In this document: positions 37,930-47,290 of the stretch, in pieces
Numbering within the stretch: the stretch's first letter is position 1
Layout of the letters: every line of letters starts with the position of its first letter
NCBI RefSeq assembly: GCF_005886345.1
Contig: NZ_PNEC01000002.1
Location: forward strand, 1 to 64,000
DNA: 64,000 bases
Reading direction: 5' to 3'
Origin: Pseudoalteromonas phenolica
Lineage (GTDB): Bacteria > Pseudomonadota > Gammaproteobacteria > Enterobacterales > Alteromonadaceae
Notes under the pieces: generated by a model
What the model was told of the DNA's origin: nothing
Databases searched by the model: none
What the model saw: only the letters and a program-made list of their open reading frames with translations
Position numbers and translations under genes: made by a program

Positions 37930-38373
37930 CTAATTAGCTACACGACGCATAAAAATATTGGTGGCAAATTCATCTAACATTTTTTGCTCTGCTTTATTCT
38001 CTTTTATCTGTTTTTCAACAGCTTTTTTCTCTATTAATTTTGCGATAGCTTTCGTCTTCGCTTGTTGCGCCAACCATAGTTTACGTCTCTGCTCTTCAAC
38101 TTGTTTCGCGGTCCTCACCGTCGTTGCTTGTTGCGAAATTGCATCTTCAATTTTATTAATAAAAGAATTGTACTGTTTTATACTTTCACAACTCATACCC
38201 TGTTTGGCCTTGCTATGAAGCTGTTGGCTATATTCAAGCCGAAAGTCATTAAGCCCTTGTAACTTTTGCTGATTACTTGCAAAGTTTTGTTGCGCTTGGA
38301 CATAATTTATCCGCAACTTTTCTTCTTTATCTGTTTCAAGCTTTAAAAGCAGATCTAACTTACTCTTTGCCAT
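37930..38373 (-). CDS. fliJ: Flagellar export chaperone FliJ
   Basis: 147-residue coiled-coil protein that links FliI to the export gate. I start it at ATG 38373 ([12 protein letters not shown]), which overlaps the fliI stop as TAATG; a longer in-frame start at 38412 would lie inside fliI. The whole chain is helical and rich in K, Q, E and A. Identified by position after fliI plus the coiled-coil character and the N-terminal LDLLLKLETDKEEKL pattern. Confidence 0.88.
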   Translation of the reverse strand: MAKSKLDLLLKLETDKEEKLRINYVQAQQNFASNQQKLQGLNDFRLEYSQQLHSKAKQGMSCESIKQYNSFINKIEDAISQQATTVRTAKQVEEQRRKLWLAQQAKTKAIAKLIEKKAVEKQIKENKAEQKMLDEFATNIFMRRVAN

Positions 38374-39704
38374 TAACCTTGTCCTAGTAGTTGCGCTAAC
38401 CCTTGCAAGCATTCATCGTAATTCAAGACATCTTTCATACCTTGCTGCAGGAAGCCATTTACTTGAGGCATCATATTAATTGCCTGATCTAACATAGGGT
38501 CGCTTCCCTGTTGATATGCTCCTAGCGTGATCATATCTTTGTTTTGTTGATACATGGAGTAGACTTGTTTGAGTACCCTTGCTTGTTGCATATGCGGCTC
38601 TGAAACCACTTGAGGCATGACGCGGCTGATAGACTTTTCAATATCTATAGCCGGGTAGTGGCCACTGTCTGCTAAATCTCGCGATAGAACAATATGCCCG
38701 TCTAAGATCGCTCGAGCCGAATCTGCAATAGGATCTTGCATATCGTCCCCTTCACTTAATACTGTAAAGAAAGCAGTTATTGAGCCTTGCCCTTCACCTC
38801 CATTACCGGCTCGCTCCACCAGCGCAGGAAGTTTTGCAAACACAGAAGGTGGGTAACCTCTCGTTGCTGGCGGTTCGCCAACAGCAAGTGCAATTTCACG
38901 TTGCGCCATGGCATATCGAGTCACAGAGTCCAATAATAGAAGCACGTTCAGTCCCTGATCTCTGAAATACTCTGCAATTGTGACTGCACTTTCACACCCT
39001 TTTAGACGCATTAACGGGGAAGCATCTGCTGGGGCTGCGACAACCACTGAGCGACGTCGTCCTTCGGGCCCTAAAATTTCGTCAATAAATTCTTTAACTT
39101 CTCGTCCTCGCTCTCCAACAAGGCCTACAACAATGACATCTGCCTCACTACCACGAGTCATCATGCCAAGTAAAACTGATTTACCCACACCACTGCCCGC
39201 AAATAATCCCATACGCTGACCTTGCCCAACGGTAATGATCGAGTTAATTGCGCGCACACCCACATCCATAGGTTGGCTGATTGGGCGTCTCGCCAGTGGG
39301 TTGATGGGATCTTGAGCAAACTTAAGATAGTGCTCTGCTTCAATAGCACCTAAACCATCTAATGGTCTTCCAAGGCCATCTACTACCCTGCCTAATAAAC
39401 ACATACCAACAGGCAGGCCTGATTCATTTAATTGAGGAATAACGCGTGCGCCAGGAAGCACACCAGAGATATGATCATTGGGCATCAAGTACAGAGTATC
39501 ACCGTTGAACCCTATTACTTCGGCATCAACAAAACCCCTAATGGTCTCGATTTTACATTGACTGCCAACAGGTGCACTCAAACCTCGCGCTTCGAGGGTT
39601 AACCCCACCACGCGAGTCAAGCTGCCTGCAACGGGCGTAGCAAATGGCTTAATGTGTTTTTGATAGCGTGTTAAACGCTCAGCTAAAGGGCTTTCGACAC
39701 TCAT
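38373..39704 (-). CDS. fliI: Flagellum-specific ATPase FliI
   Basis: Export ATPase of 443 residues. Walker [13 protein letters not shown] lies near residue 170, with [13 protein letters not shown], Walker [19 protein letters not shown] and the [18 protein letters not shown] loop. It overlaps fliJ at its stop and follows fliH. Confidence 0.97.
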   Translation of the reverse strand: MSVESPLAERLTRYQKHIKPFATPVAGSLTRVVGLTLEARGLSAPVGSQCKIETIRGFVDAEVIGFNGDTLYLMPNDHISGVLPGARVIPQLNESGLPVGMCLLGRVVDGLGRPLDGLGAIEAEHYLKFAQDPINPLARRPISQPMDVGVRAINSIITVGQGQRMGLFAGSGVGKSVLLGMMTRGSEADVIVVGLVGERGREVKEFIDEILGPEGRRRSVVVAAPADASPLMRLKGCESAVTIAEYFRDQGLNVLLLLDSVTRYAMAQREIALAVGEPPATRGYPPSVFAKLPALVERAGNGGEGQGSITAFFTVLSEGDDMQDPIADSARAILDGHIVLSRDLADSGHYPAIDIEKSISRVMPQVVSEPHMQQARVLKQVYSMYQQNKDMITLGAYQQGSDPMLDQAINMMPQVNGFLQQGMKDVLNYDECLQGLAQLLGQG

Positions 39705-39722
39705 GCATGATAATTTCTGGTA

Positions 39723-40538
39723 TTAGATACCACTATCATGCAAAAACTTCTCCATAATTTCGTTTAATCGTGTTTTAAGTGTCATATCTATTGAAGATTG
39801 CGCCGTTTTTACTTCACAACCCCCTCTATCTAAAGTCGGCTCTGGTACTAATAACCAGTGTTGTTGCTTAATATGCTCTGCACCATAGGCATCTTCAACC
39901 AAGGCTAAATCTTCTGGGTGTAAATGAATTTTAACCGCTTGCTCTATCATAGGAAGTGCGTCTATGGCTTTTTTTAATGACACTAAAATCAGCTCTGGAT
40001 TTGTTTGCAGCTCTTTGAACACCACTTGCTCTGCCAATAATTTGGCGAGGTGCACAAGCTGCTTTTCAACAGCTTCGTCAACTTTTTTTAGTGGTTGTGC
40101 CATACTATCAACCAAGCTGTTCAAGGTTTGTAGTTTTTCATCAACAAGTGGCTTAGCATCATTAATCCCTTGCTCTTTCCCTATTTCTATTCCTTCTTTG
40201 TAACCCACTTCCTTTCCATCGTTCACCCCTTTTTCAAAGCCTTCTATATAACCTTGTTCGTGCCCTTGTTTAATACCTTCTTCATAAGCATCTTGTCTTA
40301 TCTGCTCTAATTCTTCGAGTGTTAACGTAGGGAACTCTTCTGGCTCTTGCGTTTCTGGTTCATCTTCATGAGTATGTTGCTTTTGATAAACTTGCTCGAG
40401 AGGTTGGCCAAACGCTGTTGAACGTCCAGAAAACTGAGTTGGATCCTCACTTACATCTGGGATTGGCCAGCTTTTCAATAACTCATCAATGGCATCACCC
40501 TCAACCGGCCTGCCTTTATAAAACTTTTTATCACTCAT
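39723..40538 (-). CDS. fliH: Flagellar export regulator FliH
   Basis: Binds and restrains FliI. The 271-residue protein has the family's hallmark run of GxxxG-type repeats (residues about 88-130: EEGIKQGHEQGYIEGFEKG and on through GKEVGYKEGIEIGKEQG), which forms a helical dimer. A conserved C-terminal FliI-binding domain follows. It lies 3 bases downstream of fliG. Confidence 0.94.
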   Translation of the reverse strand: MSDKKFYKGRPVEGDAIDELLKSWPIPDVSEDPTQFSGRSTAFGQPLEQVYQKQHTHEDEPETQEPEEFPTLTLEELEQIRQDAYEEGIKQGHEQGYIEGFEKGVNDGKEVGYKEGIEIGKEQGINDAKPLVDEKLQTLNSLVDSMAQPLKKVDEAVEKQLVHLAKLLAEQVVFKELQTNPELILVSLKKAIDALPMIEQAVKIHLHPEDLALVEDAYGAEHIKQQHWLLVPEPTLDRGGCEVKTAQSSIDMTLKTRLNEIMEKFLHDSGI

Positions 40539-40541
40539 CGA

Positions 40542-41585
40542 TTACAAGAACTCTTCACCGCCACCGCCACCCAGCATAATCTCACCTGAATCTGCAAGAC
40601 GACGAGCTGTAGATAAGATTTCTTTTTGTGCGGCTTCTACTTCACTGATCCGCACTGGTGGCATTGCTTCAAGGTCATCCGCCATCATCTCAGCTGCACG
40701 TTTAGACATATTAGCTAAGATCTTGTCTTTCAGTGCATCGTCCGTACCTTTAATTGCTTTCATCAATACATCTTGTTGTACTTCACGCAGAATAGCTTGA
40801 ATGCCGCGATCCTCTACATCCATTAAGTTCTCAAATACAAACATAAGATCTTGAATTTGTTGTGACATCTCTTCGTCATGCTCACGGATTGAATCCATTA
40901 ACTGACCTTCAACATTGGTGTCTAGGTAGTTCATGATATCTGCAGCCGCTTTTAAGCCGCCCATTTTCGCAGCCTGCGCACCAGCTTGACCTGCGAATTG
41001 TTTCTCCATGATCTCATTAAGCTCTTGTAGTGCGGCTGGCTGAACTTCTTCTAAGTTCGCAATACGCATAGTCAAATCTAGGCGGACTTTTTCAGGGAAT
41101 TGCGACAAAATTTCGGCTGATTGCTCAGGCTCTAAGTAACTTAATACAATGGTTTGGATTTGCGGGTGTTCATTACGAATAATATTGGCAACTTGCTTTG
41201 AGTCCATCCATTTCAATGAGTCTAGACCTTTCGCTCCAGAACCCATGACAATTTGGTCAATTAGGCTTGCCGCTTTATCTTCACCTAATGCTGCAGTAAG
41301 TGCTTTCTTAATGAAGTCTTCAGATTGGAAACCAATCGTACTAAAGCTTTGTATTTGCTCAATAAACAGGTTGTGAACTGCACTGATCTTAGCTTGTGAA
41401 AGGTCGTCTAAGGCTGCCATAGCCATACCAACCTTTTGCACTTGCTTTGGCTCAAGATGCTTTAAAATTTGTGCAGCATCTTCTTCTGTTAAGCTCAGTA
41501 ATAAGATAGCGGCTTTATCAACCCCATCGAGTTTCTCAACATCAAAAGCTGCTGGGAGCTGTTTTTGTTCTTCTTCGTTACTCAT
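40542..41585 (-). CDS. fliG: Flagellar motor switch protein FliG
   Basis: Rotor protein that contacts MotA. 347 residues. Motifs are the middle-domain EHPQ (IRNEHPQIQTIVLSYL) and the C-terminal torque helix with charged residues (DDLEAMPPVRISEVEAAQKEIL). The family usually has GGGEE(F/Y)x at its end, here GGGGGEEFL. It overlaps fliF by 8 bases. Confidence 0.97.
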   Translation of the reverse strand: MSNEEEQKQLPAAFDVEKLDGVDKAAILLLSLTEEDAAQILKHLEPKQVQKVGMAMAALDDLSQAKISAVHNLFIEQIQSFSTIGFQSEDFIKKALTAALGEDKAASLIDQIVMGSGAKGLDSLKWMDSKQVANIIRNEHPQIQTIVLSYLEPEQSAEILSQFPEKVRLDLTMRIANLEEVQPAALQELNEIMEKQFAGQAGAQAAKMGGLKAAADIMNYLDTNVEGQLMDSIREHDEEMSQQIQDLMFVFENLMDVEDRGIQAILREVQQDVLMKAIKGTDDALKDKILANMSKRAAEMMADDLEAMPPVRISEVEAAQKEILSTARRLADSGEIMLGGGGGEEFL

Positions 41586-43284
41586 CTTCAGTTAACCACG
41601 CTTTCACAACTTGTGATGATAATTCTGGTTCATTGGCTACAAGCGCTCTTACTGCTTTCAGTAAGTCTTCGTCGCCATGTAAGTCTGGTAATTGTAAAGT
41701 ACCATCTGATGAGAAGCCAACTGCTGATGAATCAAACTCATTGTTCAGCATATCTAACGTGCTATCACCTAAGTCTACGCCGGTTGTTAACGCGTCTTCA
41801 TCAAAGTCCTCTAATGTGTCATCTGGGTCAATTAGGCGTTTCAGCATCGGACGAACAACCGCCAGTATAAGCACAATAATAACCAAGGCACCAAGCGCAA
41901 GACGGATTGTTTTCATAAACCAATCTTGTTCCCACAGCGGCAGATCAGCTTGCTCAATGATATCTTCACGTACAAATGGGACAGTTACAACTTCTAACGC
42001 ATCACCACGTTGCATGTCAAAACCCACACCACCTTGAAGTAGACGACGAATATTCATCAACTCCTCTTGGCTACGAGGTGCCATTGTCATATTGCCTTCT
42101 TCATCTGCTTTTGGCAGATAATCTACTGCCACTGAAACGCTGATGCGACGAATCACGCCTGTTTGCTGACGCTTGTGGCTGATAGTTGTATCTAATTCAT
42201 AGTTACGAGTGGCTTCTTTTTGTGAACGAGAAGGCGATGAACCTTGACCATTAGCGCCTCCCGCAATTTCTGGAATATTTGAATTTACTGGTGGTTGATT
42301 TGATAACGCACCAGGAATTCCTGCGGTAATACCTCCGATGTTACTTTCTTCAAAAGTGGTTTCGCTTCGTACAGCAGGTAAGTCAGGGTTATAGCGTTTT
42401 TGTGTTTCTTCAACTGCGCTAAAGTCCATGGTTAGGTCTACTTGCGCGGTGTACTTACCTAAGCCCACAACAGGAATAAGGATGCTATCAATCTTTTCTA
42501 AATATTCTTGTTCACGCTTGCGCTCAATTTCATATTCTTTACGCGAGCGTGCAGCCAGTGAGTCCTGCGAACCTGAATTTAACAGACGACCATTTTGATC
42601 TGTTACTGTTACACGTGCGGGTTCTAAACCTTGCACAGCTGAAGCAACGATATCTACAATCGAATCAACTTCTTCACCGCCAAGCGTTCTACCACGCTTT
42701 AAAGTAATAACCACGGTAGCCGAAGGCTTCTTCTCGCGACGGGCAAATACATTTTCTTTAGGTATAGCTAAGAGTACTTTGGCACGGTTAATATCTTGCA
42801 GCTCTTCAATGGTACGAGCTAATTGCTGTTCTCGACTATGCTTGAGGCGCTCACGCTCTAGGCGCTGACTCACACCAAAGCCCATGTCTTGCATTAATAT
42901 ATCTGTGCCAGAGCTAGGCGCTTGCGTGAAACCATCGCGAGCCATTTGTAGTTTTATGGTTTGGTAATCGGTTTCTGCAACCATAATAGTGTTGCCGTCA
43001 AGCTCATATTCAATTTTCTGCGCATCAAGAAAATCTAGAGTTTGCACTAGCTCTTCGGTTGGATACTGGCCCAGTGGGCGCATATCAGGTTGGCGCGCCC
43101 AAATGATAATCGCGATTGCAATGGCCAAACAAATAGCTAAAGCAATAATAATAGTCACCTGGCGAAGCATATCAACGCCACTTAATGCGCTTAAATATCC
43201 CGACTTTTGCTCTTGCTGCTCTTCAGAGCCAGCGCCAGCAGTGCCATCGGTTAAAGTCAGATCGGTTGATTGATTCGTTGCCAC
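41578..43284 (-). CDS. fliF: Flagellar MS-ring protein FliF
   Basis: Forms the inner-membrane ring. 568 residues with two membrane helices (about 37-63 and 460-482) around a periplasmic region with ring-building motifs (LARTIEELQDINRAKVLLAIPKE, PSATVVITLKRGRTL). The C-terminal tail (VKAWLTEDE) binds FliG. The gene starts 21 bases after fliE. Confidence 0.97.
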   Translation of the reverse strand: MATNQSTDLTLTDGTAGAGSEEQQEQKSGYLSALSGVDMLRQVTIIIALAICLAIAIAIIIWARQPDMRPLGQYPTEELVQTLDFLDAQKIEYELDGNTIMVAETDYQTIKLQMARDGFTQAPSSGTDILMQDMGFGVSQRLERERLKHSREQQLARTIEELQDINRAKVLLAIPKENVFARREKKPSATVVITLKRGRTLGGEEVDSIVDIVASAVQGLEPARVTVTDQNGRLLNSGSQDSLAARSRKEYEIERKREQEYLEKIDSILIPVVGLGKYTAQVDLTMDFSAVEETQKRYNPDLPAVRSETTFEESNIGGITAGIPGALSNQPPVNSNIPEIAGGANGQGSSPSRSQKEATRNYELDTTISHKRQQTGVIRRISVSVAVDYLPKADEEGNMTMAPRSQEELMNIRRLLQGGVGFDMQRGDALEVVTVPFVREDIIEQADLPLWEQDWFMKTIRLALGALVIIVLILAVVRPMLKRLIDPDDTLEDFDEDALTTGVDLGDSTLDMLNNEFDSSAVGFSSDGTLQLPDLHGDEDLLKAVRALVANEPELSSQVVKAWLTEDE

Positions 43285-43305
43285 GGTGCTACTCCACTAC
43301 CCAGA

Positions 43306-43644
43306 TTAAACTGGCATATTCATGATTTCTTTATAAGATTCTACAAGTTTATTTCTAACTTGTACCGTTGCTTCGAAAGCCACTGATGATTTTTGTGATG
43401 CTATCATGACTTCTGCAAGTGAAACACTTCTATCACCCATCTCTAGCGCCGTTGCTTTTGATTTAGCATCTTTTTGTAAACCATTTACCGTATTGATTGC
43501 GTCAGATAGCAAATCGCCAAATTGCGCAGAAGAAGTCGCTGCGGTTTTTTGTACTGCAACTTCATTGGTTTTAATGGTATTTCTCGTTGCCTCTACTGCA
43601 AGAGACTGCATTTCTTGATAAAGAGAGTTTGGTTGGATTTTCAT
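43306..43644 (-). CDS. fliE: Flagellar hook-basal body protein FliE
   Basis: Rod/MS-ring adaptor and first export substrate. I choose ATG 43644 (MKIQPNSLYQEMQ), 112 residues, with GGAG at good spacing. The longer in-frame start at 43698 would include the sigma-54 promoter and adds a hydrophobic stretch not seen in FliE. The C-terminal signature DRSVSLAEVMIASQKSSVAFEATVQVRNKLVESYKEIMNM is complete. First gene of the fliEFGHIJ operon. Confidence 0.94.
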   Translation of the reverse strand: MKIQPNSLYQEMQSLAVEATRNTIKTNEVAVQKTAATSSAQFGDLLSDAINTVNGLQKDAKSKATALEMGDRSVSLAEVMIASQKSSVAFEATVQVRNKLVESYKEIMNMPV

Positions 43645-43679
43645 AACACCCACTCCAATAAAAACATATAACCTGTAAA

Positions 43680-43695
43680 AGCACAAAGCGTGCCA
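43680..43695 (-). promoter_or_regulatory. Sigma-54 promoter of fliE operon
   Basis: On the minus strand TGGCACGCTTTGTGCT carries the full TGGCAC -24 element and GG-N10-GC spacing; the -12 is GTGCT rather than TTGCT. The predicted leader to ATG 43644 is about 24 bases. Expected activator: FlrC. Confidence 0.75.
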
Positions 43696-43756
43696 CAAAT
43701 TAAACCTTTATTTTCAGTGTTTTAAGATTTTTTATGTGAGTCGATTTTTTGACAAT

Positions 43757-43804
43757 AATACCAATGCTCTTAATTAAGTGAGTTATTTTAAGGATTAGTA
43801 TTAA
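43757..43804. repeat. Dispersed short repeat, copy A
   Basis: A 48-base A+T-rich element with near-inverted ends (AATACCAAT ... ATTAGTATT) around the core CTCTTAATTAAGTG. Related copies are at 46561-46600 and 47251-47289. It lies between the flrC terminator and the fliE promoter. It is likely a chromosomal interspersed repeat of unknown function. Confidence 0.65.
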
Positions 43805-43831
43805 AAAGAGGCCAAGATTTTGGCCTCTTTT
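43804..43831 (-). terminator. Terminator of flrBC operon
   Basis: A 12-bp perfect stem (AAAAGAGGCCAA/TTGGCCTCTTTT) with loop GATT. On the minus strand the stem ends in a T-run that continues TTTTTAATAC. It lies 13 bases beyond the flrC stop. Confidence 0.85.
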
Positions 43832-43843
43832 AGAGTAGAAAAA

Positions 43844-45253
43844 TTATGCAGGTAAGGGGATCCCCATATCACGCATTTTAGCGAGTTTATAACGTAAGGT
43901 TCTTGGGCTCATGCCAAGAACTTCAGCAACATCTTTTCGCTTACCATTACACTTATGAAGCGTATCTAAGATAATTTGATGCTCTTTATCTTGCAATGTC
44001 GCTTTATAATTTGAAGCATCATAATTTTCAGTGTCACTGATTACAGGCTCATCATATCCCGCCTGTTGCTCCACATTGATTTGTGGCGACACTTCCGTAT
44101 TCGTTATTATTGTAGTTACTAAGCTTGGTTGATAGTTTTCGATAAAAATATCTTCACCATGTACAATATCGCCCTGCTGCAAGATCAAAGCACGTTGAAC
44201 CACATTATCAAGCTCGCGAACATTACCAGGCCAAGAATGTGATAATAACTTTTGCTTTGCGCTATCGCTTAATTGCACTGCTGGCTTACCTGCTTTGCTG
44301 GTATGCCTTGCTAACAAATGCTCAGCTAACACTACAATATCACCCGGACGCTCATTCAGTGGTAGCCACATCAGAGGAAAAACATTCAAGCGGTAATATA
44401 AATCTTCTCTAAACTTGCCTTCAGCCACCGCCTCTTTAAGATCACGGTTACTGGTCGCCAAAACTCTGACATCTAAGTCGATGGTTTTTCTACCACCCAA
44501 ACGCTCTACTTCTCGCTCTTGCAACACGCGAAGGAGTTTGGCTTGCAAGCCTAAATCCATTTCGGTAATTTCATCTAACAAAATAGTGCCTTTTTGAGCT
44601 TGTTCGAATTTACCCGGACACGCTTGAATAGCACCTGTGAATGCCCCCTTTTCATACCCAAACAAAGTAGCTTCGAGCATATTTTCAGGAATAGCCGCAC
44701 AATTGATGGCGACAAAGGCCTCATCTTTACGCTCTGATTTATCATGAATGAATCGCGCTAATACTTCTTTACCCGAACCACTTGGCCCTAGCACCATAAC
44801 GCTAGCATCAGATTTCGCGACTTTATTGGCAAGTTCAAGTAATTGAAGACTTTGTGGATCAGCGACCACAGGGCCCTCTGTTTCTTTTTCTTTTGCCGGC
44901 ATATAGCGACTAACCATATTCAGAAGTACTTCTGGCGCGAACGGTTTTGCCATGTAATCAATGGCACCTAAACGCATGGACTCTACTGCATCGTCAATAG
45001 TTGCATAAGCCGTCATCATCAGCACAGGCAAATCTGGGTAATTAAGCTTAATGGTTTTGAGTAAATCCAAACCACTCATTGCGCCCATTTGCACATCGCT
45101 GACCACAATAGAGAAGGTTTGCTTTTTCAAAAGCATCACCGCTTCTTCGGCAGAGCTCGCCTCAACCGTATCAAAACCTGAAAGTTGAAGTGTATCGATT
45201 AATGCTTCTCTTAACCCTGCATCATCTTCAACGACTAAAATTGAATGACTCAT
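43844..45253 (-). CDS. flrC: Flagellar sigma-54 response regulator FlrC (FleR)
   Basis: Activates class III flagellar operons. 469 residues: a receiver domain with phospho-Asp D53 (VSDVQMG), then an AAA+ domain with GPSGSGKEVLAR, the sigma-54 contact loop GAFTGA ([12 protein letters not shown]) and the Walker B/sensor region GTILLDEITEM. The C-terminal Fis-type helix-turn-helix contains NGKRKDVAEVLGMSPRTLRYKL. It overlaps flrB by 4 bases. Confidence 0.96.
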   Translation of the reverse strand: MSHSILVVEDDAGLREALIDTLQLSGFDTVEASSAEEAVMLLKKQTFSIVVSDVQMGAMSGLDLLKTIKLNYPDLPVLMMTAYATIDDAVESMRLGAIDYMAKPFAPEVLLNMVSRYMPAKEKETEGPVVADPQSLQLLELANKVAKSDASVMVLGPSGSGKEVLARFIHDKSERKDEAFVAINCAAIPENMLEATLFGYEKGAFTGAIQACPGKFEQAQKGTILLDEITEMDLGLQAKLLRVLQEREVERLGGRKTIDLDVRVLATSNRDLKEAVAEGKFREDLYYRLNVFPLMWLPLNERPGDIVVLAEHLLARHTSKAGKPAVQLSDSAKQKLLSHSWPGNVRELDNVVQRALILQQGDIVHGEDIFIENYQPSLVTTIITNTEVSPQINVEQQAGYDEPVISDTENYDASNYKATLQDKEHQIILDTLHKCNGKRKDVAEVLGMSPRTLRYKLAKMRDMGIPLPA

Positions 45254-46386
45254 ACAACCTCCAATTGCTCTGTACTAAATGAAATCGGCAGTAATAAACT
45301 AAAACACGCACCGCCTTGCTCATTATTGGTGACTTCTACTTTACCTTTGTGTGAGTTAGCTACTGAGCTAACAACCGCTAAACCTAGGCCTGTGCCTTGG
45401 CTTTTTGTGGTAAAGAAAGGTTCAAATATTTTTTCTGACAGCGCTAAATCAACACCAGGGCCATTGTCAGACACTGAAATTCTGACTCTATCTGACTCTT
45501 CATCACGCGCTGCGTTTAATGTAATGTGGGCATGTTTGCCAATCACTTGAATACTGTTGTGAATTAAGTTTTGGATGGCACTGGCAAGCGCTGTTTTATT
45601 GCCAAGAATTTCAATGTCTGGTTCAGGCAAATTCACAGCAAGCTCACTGCTATTCATCGCCACCATGGCATCTGCACCTGCTTTCACTTCACTAAGCAGT
45701 TGCTGCATAGACACCTTTTCGATCACTTGCTGCTCACCACTTTTTGCAAACAACAACATATCATTCACTTGCGATTCGAGATCTTTCAATCTAGATATCA
45801 GCTTTTCATGAAAACGTGAACGGGATGCTTCAGGCACTTTATTACTACCTAAATTGGCTGCATACAGCATAGCTGCCGAAAGTGGCGTTCTAACTTGGTG
45901 CGCTAACGATGCAACCATTTTACCTAGAGAGCTCAAACGCTGCATGTGTGCCATACGTTTCTGTAAACGACGAGTCTCTGTTAGGTCGGTCATTAAAATT
46001 AATTGACCCGGCTCTGGTGCAAGTGCAGTAATATCAAGCTTGATCAAACGACCATCTCGCAATGATACTTCGTGCCCATCATCTTGTTGTGGGCTAAAAG
46101 AGCGCTGAATGATATTAAACCATTTTTCACCTTCAAGCGGCTCACCCAACATGTCAATGGCAATTTGATTTGCTTTGGCAATCATACCCTGACCATCGAG
46201 TACCACAACGCCAGCAGGCATAGTATCAACTAGGTGACTTAACCAACTTGCTTGTTGACGTAAGTCGCTTAATTCCCCCACATAAGCCTCCTGCAGTAAA
46301 CATGGGTTGAACTCTAAATCAGGTCGACGACTTAGAGGCGTTACTGGAGATAAATGTGATGTCTGGGCTAATTGTGCTAGTGCCAT
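45250..46386 (-). CDS. flrB: Flagellar sensor kinase FlrB (FleS)
   Basis: Cytosolic histidine kinase of 378 residues that phosphorylates FlrC. There are no membrane segments. A PAS-like domain (about 50-130) precedes the HisKA box with phospho-His in SLAHQVRTPLSAAM, followed by ATPase motifs N (LIHNSIQV), G1 (VSDNGPGVD) and G2 (QGTGLGLAVV). Preceded by a sigma-54 promoter. Confidence 0.95.
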   Translation of the reverse strand: MALAQLAQTSHLSPVTPLSRRPDLEFNPCLLQEAYVGELSDLRQQASWLSHLVDTMPAGVVVLDGQGMIAKANQIAIDMLGEPLEGEKWFNIIQRSFSPQQDDGHEVSLRDGRLIKLDITALAPEPGQLILMTDLTETRRLQKRMAHMQRLSSLGKMVASLAHQVRTPLSAAMLYAANLGSNKVPEASRSRFHEKLISRLKDLESQVNDMLLFAKSGEQQVIEKVSMQQLLSEVKAGADAMVAMNSSELAVNLPEPDIEILGNKTALASAIQNLIHNSIQVIGKHAHITLNAARDEESDRVRISVSDNGPGVDLALSEKIFEPFFTTKSQGTGLGLAVVSSVANSHKGKVEVTNNEQGGACFSLLLPISFSTEQLEVV

Positions 46387-46421
46387 AACGTTAATCTCAA
46401 AACTTTAAACTAACCGAATAA

Positions 46422-46437
46422 AGCAGGTTATATGCCA
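46422..46437 (-). promoter_or_regulatory. Sigma-54 promoter of flrBC
   Basis: On the minus strand TGGCATATAACCTGCT fits GG-N10-GC, with TGGCA in the -24 and CTGCT in the -12. It predicts a leader of about 25 bases before flrB. FlrA is the expected activator. The rest of the 231-base gap to tag holds the tag promoter and repeat copy B. Confidence 0.7.
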
Positions 46438-46505
46438 AAATTAAAAACCATTTACTTTCAATGATTAACCTGGCATTTAAACTCAATTTATTAAGTGTTA
46501 CATTT

Positions 46506-46536
46506 TTGACACTGTTTTTTTATACAGCTTTATATA
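46506..46536 (+). promoter_or_regulatory. Candidate sigma-70 promoter of tag
   Basis: A perfect TTGACA at 46506-46511 is followed by an A+T-rich -10 region (TTTATATATA, 46529-46536); the best hexamer TATATA is 19 bases away. It reads toward tag, diverging from flrB. Confidence 0.4.
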
Positions 46537-46560
46537 TACTCTTTTTATACTCGTAACAAA

Positions 46561-46600
46561 CCTCTTAATTAAGTGATCTATTTTGATGATTGGTATCAAT
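46561..46600. repeat. Dispersed short repeat, copy B
   Basis: CCTCTTAATTAAGTG core, then a T-rich stretch, then the end ATTGGTATCA. It matches copy A at most positions but lacks the left ACCAAT end. It lies immediately upstream of the tag ribosome-binding site. Confidence 0.6.
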
Positions 46601-46617
46601 CAACAGGGATACAAAAA

Positions 46618-47211
46618 ATGTGCACACGCTGCCTTTGGCTAGACGAAACAAAACCAGATTACGTTGCTTATCACGATGAAGAATGGGGCATCCCAGTATT
46701 TGACGACCAAAAGCTATTCGAGTTTATCACCCTTGAATCTGCACAAGCAGGACTGAGTTGGTACACTATTTTGAAAAAGCGCGACGGCTACAGAGCTGCT
46801 TTCAAAAATTTCGATGTCAATAAAGTTGCAGCCATGAAAGATGAAGATATCGAACGTTTAATGACTGAGCCAAGCATTGTTCGCAATAAATTAAAAATTG
46901 CAGCAACAATCAATAATGCCAAGGCATTTATAAAGATACAGCAAGAGTTTGGCAGCTTCGCGAAATACCAATGGCAGTTTGTTAACAATACACCCATAGT
47001 GAATCAAATACATAGCCGGGACAATTACCCAGCCACCAGCGAGATCAGTGAAAAGTTTGCCAAAGATTTAAAAAAACGCGGATTTAAATTTTTAGGCCCA
47101 ACCACGGTATACGCGCATATGCAAGCTTGTGGCATGGTCAACGATCACGATAACGCCTGCTTTCGAAAGCAAGAGGTCATTGATTCTTATCAACTAATTG
47201 AGTTTGATTAA
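46618..47211 (+). CDS. tag: DNA-3-methyladenine glycosylase I
   Basis: Base-excision repair enzyme that removes 3-methyladenine. I start at ATG 46618 (MCTRCLWLDE), with AGGGAT upstream; the earlier in-frame ATG 46573 lies inside repeat B. At 197 residues, family signatures are clear: YHDEEWGIPVFDDQKLFEFI, LESAQAGLSWYTILKKR and KRGFKFLGPTTVYAHMQACGMVNDH. The zinc-ligand pattern (N-terminal Cys, YHD His, C-terminal HDNAC) is retained. It is the only rightward gene between 17.5 and 64 kb and is flanked by two copies of the dispersed repeat. Confidence 0.95.
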   Translation: MCTRCLWLDETKPDYVAYHDEEWGIPVFDDQKLFEFITLESAQAGLSWYTILKKRDGYRAAFKNFDVNKVAAMKDEDIERLMTEPSIVRNKLKIAATINNAKAFIKIQQEFGSFAKYQWQFVNNTPIVNQIHSRDNYPATSEISEKFAKDLKKRGFKFLGPTTVYAHMQACGMVNDHDNACFRKQEVIDSYQLIEFD

Positions 47212-47227
47212 GCAAATTCAAACTCAA
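47198..47227 (+). terminator. 10-bp inverted repeat over the tag stop codon
   Basis: TTGAGTTTGA and TCAAACTCAA are exact reverse complements 10 bases apart, spanning the TAA of tag. There is no clear T-run after it, so its action as a terminator is uncertain. Confidence 0.4.
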
Positions 47228-47250
47228 CTTGAAAAGGCCAATTATATCCC

Positions 47251-47289
47251 CCTCTTAATCAAGCGCTTTATTTGAGAATTGATATTAAG
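47251..47289. repeat. Dispersed short repeat, copy C
   Basis: CCTCTTAATCAAGCG core followed by TTTATTTGAGAATTGATATTAA, aligning with copies A and B with several changes. It lies just downstream of tag and ends at the DUF6768 gene stop. Confidence 0.55.
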
Positions 47290-47290
47290 C

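Noticed and set aside
43645..43698. Longer in-frame start for fliE
   Set aside because: It would translate across the sigma-54 promoter, and the extra residues do not resemble FliE.
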